Assembly (NCBI RefSeq): GCF_005869845.1
Contig: NZ_VAWF01000001.1
Coordinates: 1-64,000, forward strand
Origin: Fodinibius saliphilus
Lineage (GTDB): Bacteria; Bacteroidota; Rhodothermia; Balneolales; Balneolaceae
Direction: 5' to 3'
DNA: 64,000 nucleotides
Shown here: piece after piece, positions 63,179 through 64,000 of the stretch
Numbering within the stretch: the first letter of the stretch is position 1
How the letters are laid out: each line of letters begins with the position of its first letter
The notes under the pieces: generated by a model
What the model saw: only the letters and a program-made list of their open reading frames with translations
Database searches by the model: none
Told to the model about the DNA's origin: nothing
Position numbers and translations under genes: made by a program

Positions 63179-63895
63179 ATGAGTAATTCATTGAATCTCG
63201 ACTTTTTTACACATGTCCAAACAGATTTTGAAACGGCCCAATATAAAGTTTTAGCTGGGCTAAAGGAGATATCTGAAGATTTCCAGAAAAATAAAATCTA
63301 TCCTCATTTAAGTCATTTGGTCGATCTTTATACCAAGCTAGATGATATTCTTAAGCGACTTCAGGATCTTCGTGATGAATTTCCCAAGCGGATTAAAAAG
63401 ATTGATTTTGTAAATCAAGAGATTGAACATGAAGTAGTTTTTGTACAGGGTTCAGACCTGGCCAAAGTAGAAGAGCTTATTGAATGGGCATTACCTTATA
63501 TTAAAGCTAAAATTGAAGAGGGGCGAACGATATATGAATTTGTTAACGATGAGATCGAGGTGGAAGAAGTGGGTATTGTACCTAATTATACGGATGAAGG
63601 ATACTTCTTTGTCCCCGATAATGAAGAATCGAAATTATTGCTTTTTGAGTATGAAGTAACGGTTTTTGAAAGTGCCCAAGATAAATACAGATCTCTGAAA
63701 ACAGCTTTTATGAAAGCAGTTCAACAGGGGAAGGCCCAATTATCCCCAAATGCTATTAAGCTAGAATTAATCAGTAATAATAAAAAGCTACCCAACCCGG
63801 CAACCTATGCTTTTAATACTGATTTGAATCTTCCTTTTAATGAGACCATTTTCCCGGTGACCAAGCGTAAACTGTTGCGTCGGTTATTTGAATGA
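63179..63895 (+). CDS. Conserved protein of unknown function
   Basis: A 238-residue soluble protein with a helical N-terminal half (LVDLYTKLDDILKRLQDLRDEF, a coiled-coil type segment) and a mixed C-terminal half (ELIEWALPYIKAKIEEGRTI, EDEGYFFVP-like stretch, then basic TKRKLLRRLFE end). No family recognised. GGAGGTTTCT right before the ATG at 63179 decides the start, against the ATG at 63167, which contains that same GGAGG. Confidence 0.68.
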   Translation: MSNSLNLDFFTHVQTDFETAQYKVLAGLKEISEDFQKNKIYPHLSHLVDLYTKLDDILKRLQDLRDEFPKRIKKIDFVNQEIEHEVVFVQGSDLAKVEELIEWALPYIKAKIEEGRTIYEFVNDEIEVEEVGIVPNYTDEGYFFVPDNEESKLLLFEYEVTVFESAQDKYRSLKTAFMKAVQQGKAQLSPNAIKLELISNNKKLPNPATYAFNTDLNLPFNETIFPVTKRKLLRRLFE

Positions 63896-64000
63896 ATCTA
63901 AACGGTGAATGTTGAAGATGTGGAGGCACAGTAGGTCTTATCATCCTATATCTCTTACTTTATCTTCTAACGACCGCTAAAGTACATCGCGAAGTACATA

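Overview
The window starts in the 3' end of a 5S rRNA gene and is otherwise a single bacterial chromosome segment with AT-leaning coding sequence, AT-rich ribosome-binding regions, many exported lipoproteins, propeller-type hybrid sensor kinases, a fused two-oxoacid dehydrogenase E1 and a Bacteroidota-style cysteine-free sirtuin. This suggests a member of the Bacteroidota/Balneolota (Rhodothermota) group; the assignment is inferred from gene content only.

Layout. (1) 1-8350: 5S rRNA end and terminator, acyl-CoA dehydrogenase, CobB-like sirtuin, SGNH hydrolase, an exported protein, an SDR oxidoreductase, and a tight pair of HisC-type aminotransferase plus fused E1 alpha/beta. (2) 8564-16844: three consecutive HisKA_2 histidine kinases; the last two are tandem paralogues of identical length (1019 codons) with periplasmic propellers. 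(3) 16846-20546: AlkD-type glycosylase, enoyl-CoA hydratase, PaaZ. (4) 20731-32947: accessory stretch with a VWA lipoprotein, a YbaK deacylase, small exported and membrane proteins, an OprB-like porin and decayed genes, among them two related Cys-rich exported peptides flanking a broken six-bladed beta-propeller gene. (5) 32996-44247: a cassette array. Eight attC-like sites of about 115-130 bp, all in the same orientation, separate mostly minus-strand genes that begin just after one site and end just before the next. No integrase is present, so this is a CALIN-type integron array. Three of the sites are interrupted at the same point by copies or relics of one IS110/IS1111-type element. (6) 44547-55036: minus-strand phenylacetate operon paaABCD-G-H-I-J-(four-helix bundle)-Y, with divergent hppD and hmgA. 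(7) 55586-63895: OsmC protein and two methyltransferases, subtilisin-like lipoprotein protease, Pcm, acyl-CoA synthetase, and a conserved unknown.

How the genes work together. PaaABCD (ring epoxidation), PaaG, PaaZ, the second hydratase (a possible PaaF), PaaH, PaaJ, PaaI and PaaY give most of the aerobic phenylacetyl-CoA route to acetyl-CoA and succinyl-CoA. HppD and HmgA open the tyrosine/homogentisate route. The ligase PaaK, the reductase PaaE, a Paa regulator, and the maleylacetoacetate and fumarylacetoacetate enzymes are not in the window.

The most unusual parts are the IS element inside attC sites, whose noncoding right end shows two compensatory base-pair changes between copies (the pattern expected of a guide RNA of the bridge/seeker type), and the Cys-rich peptide/propeller locus.
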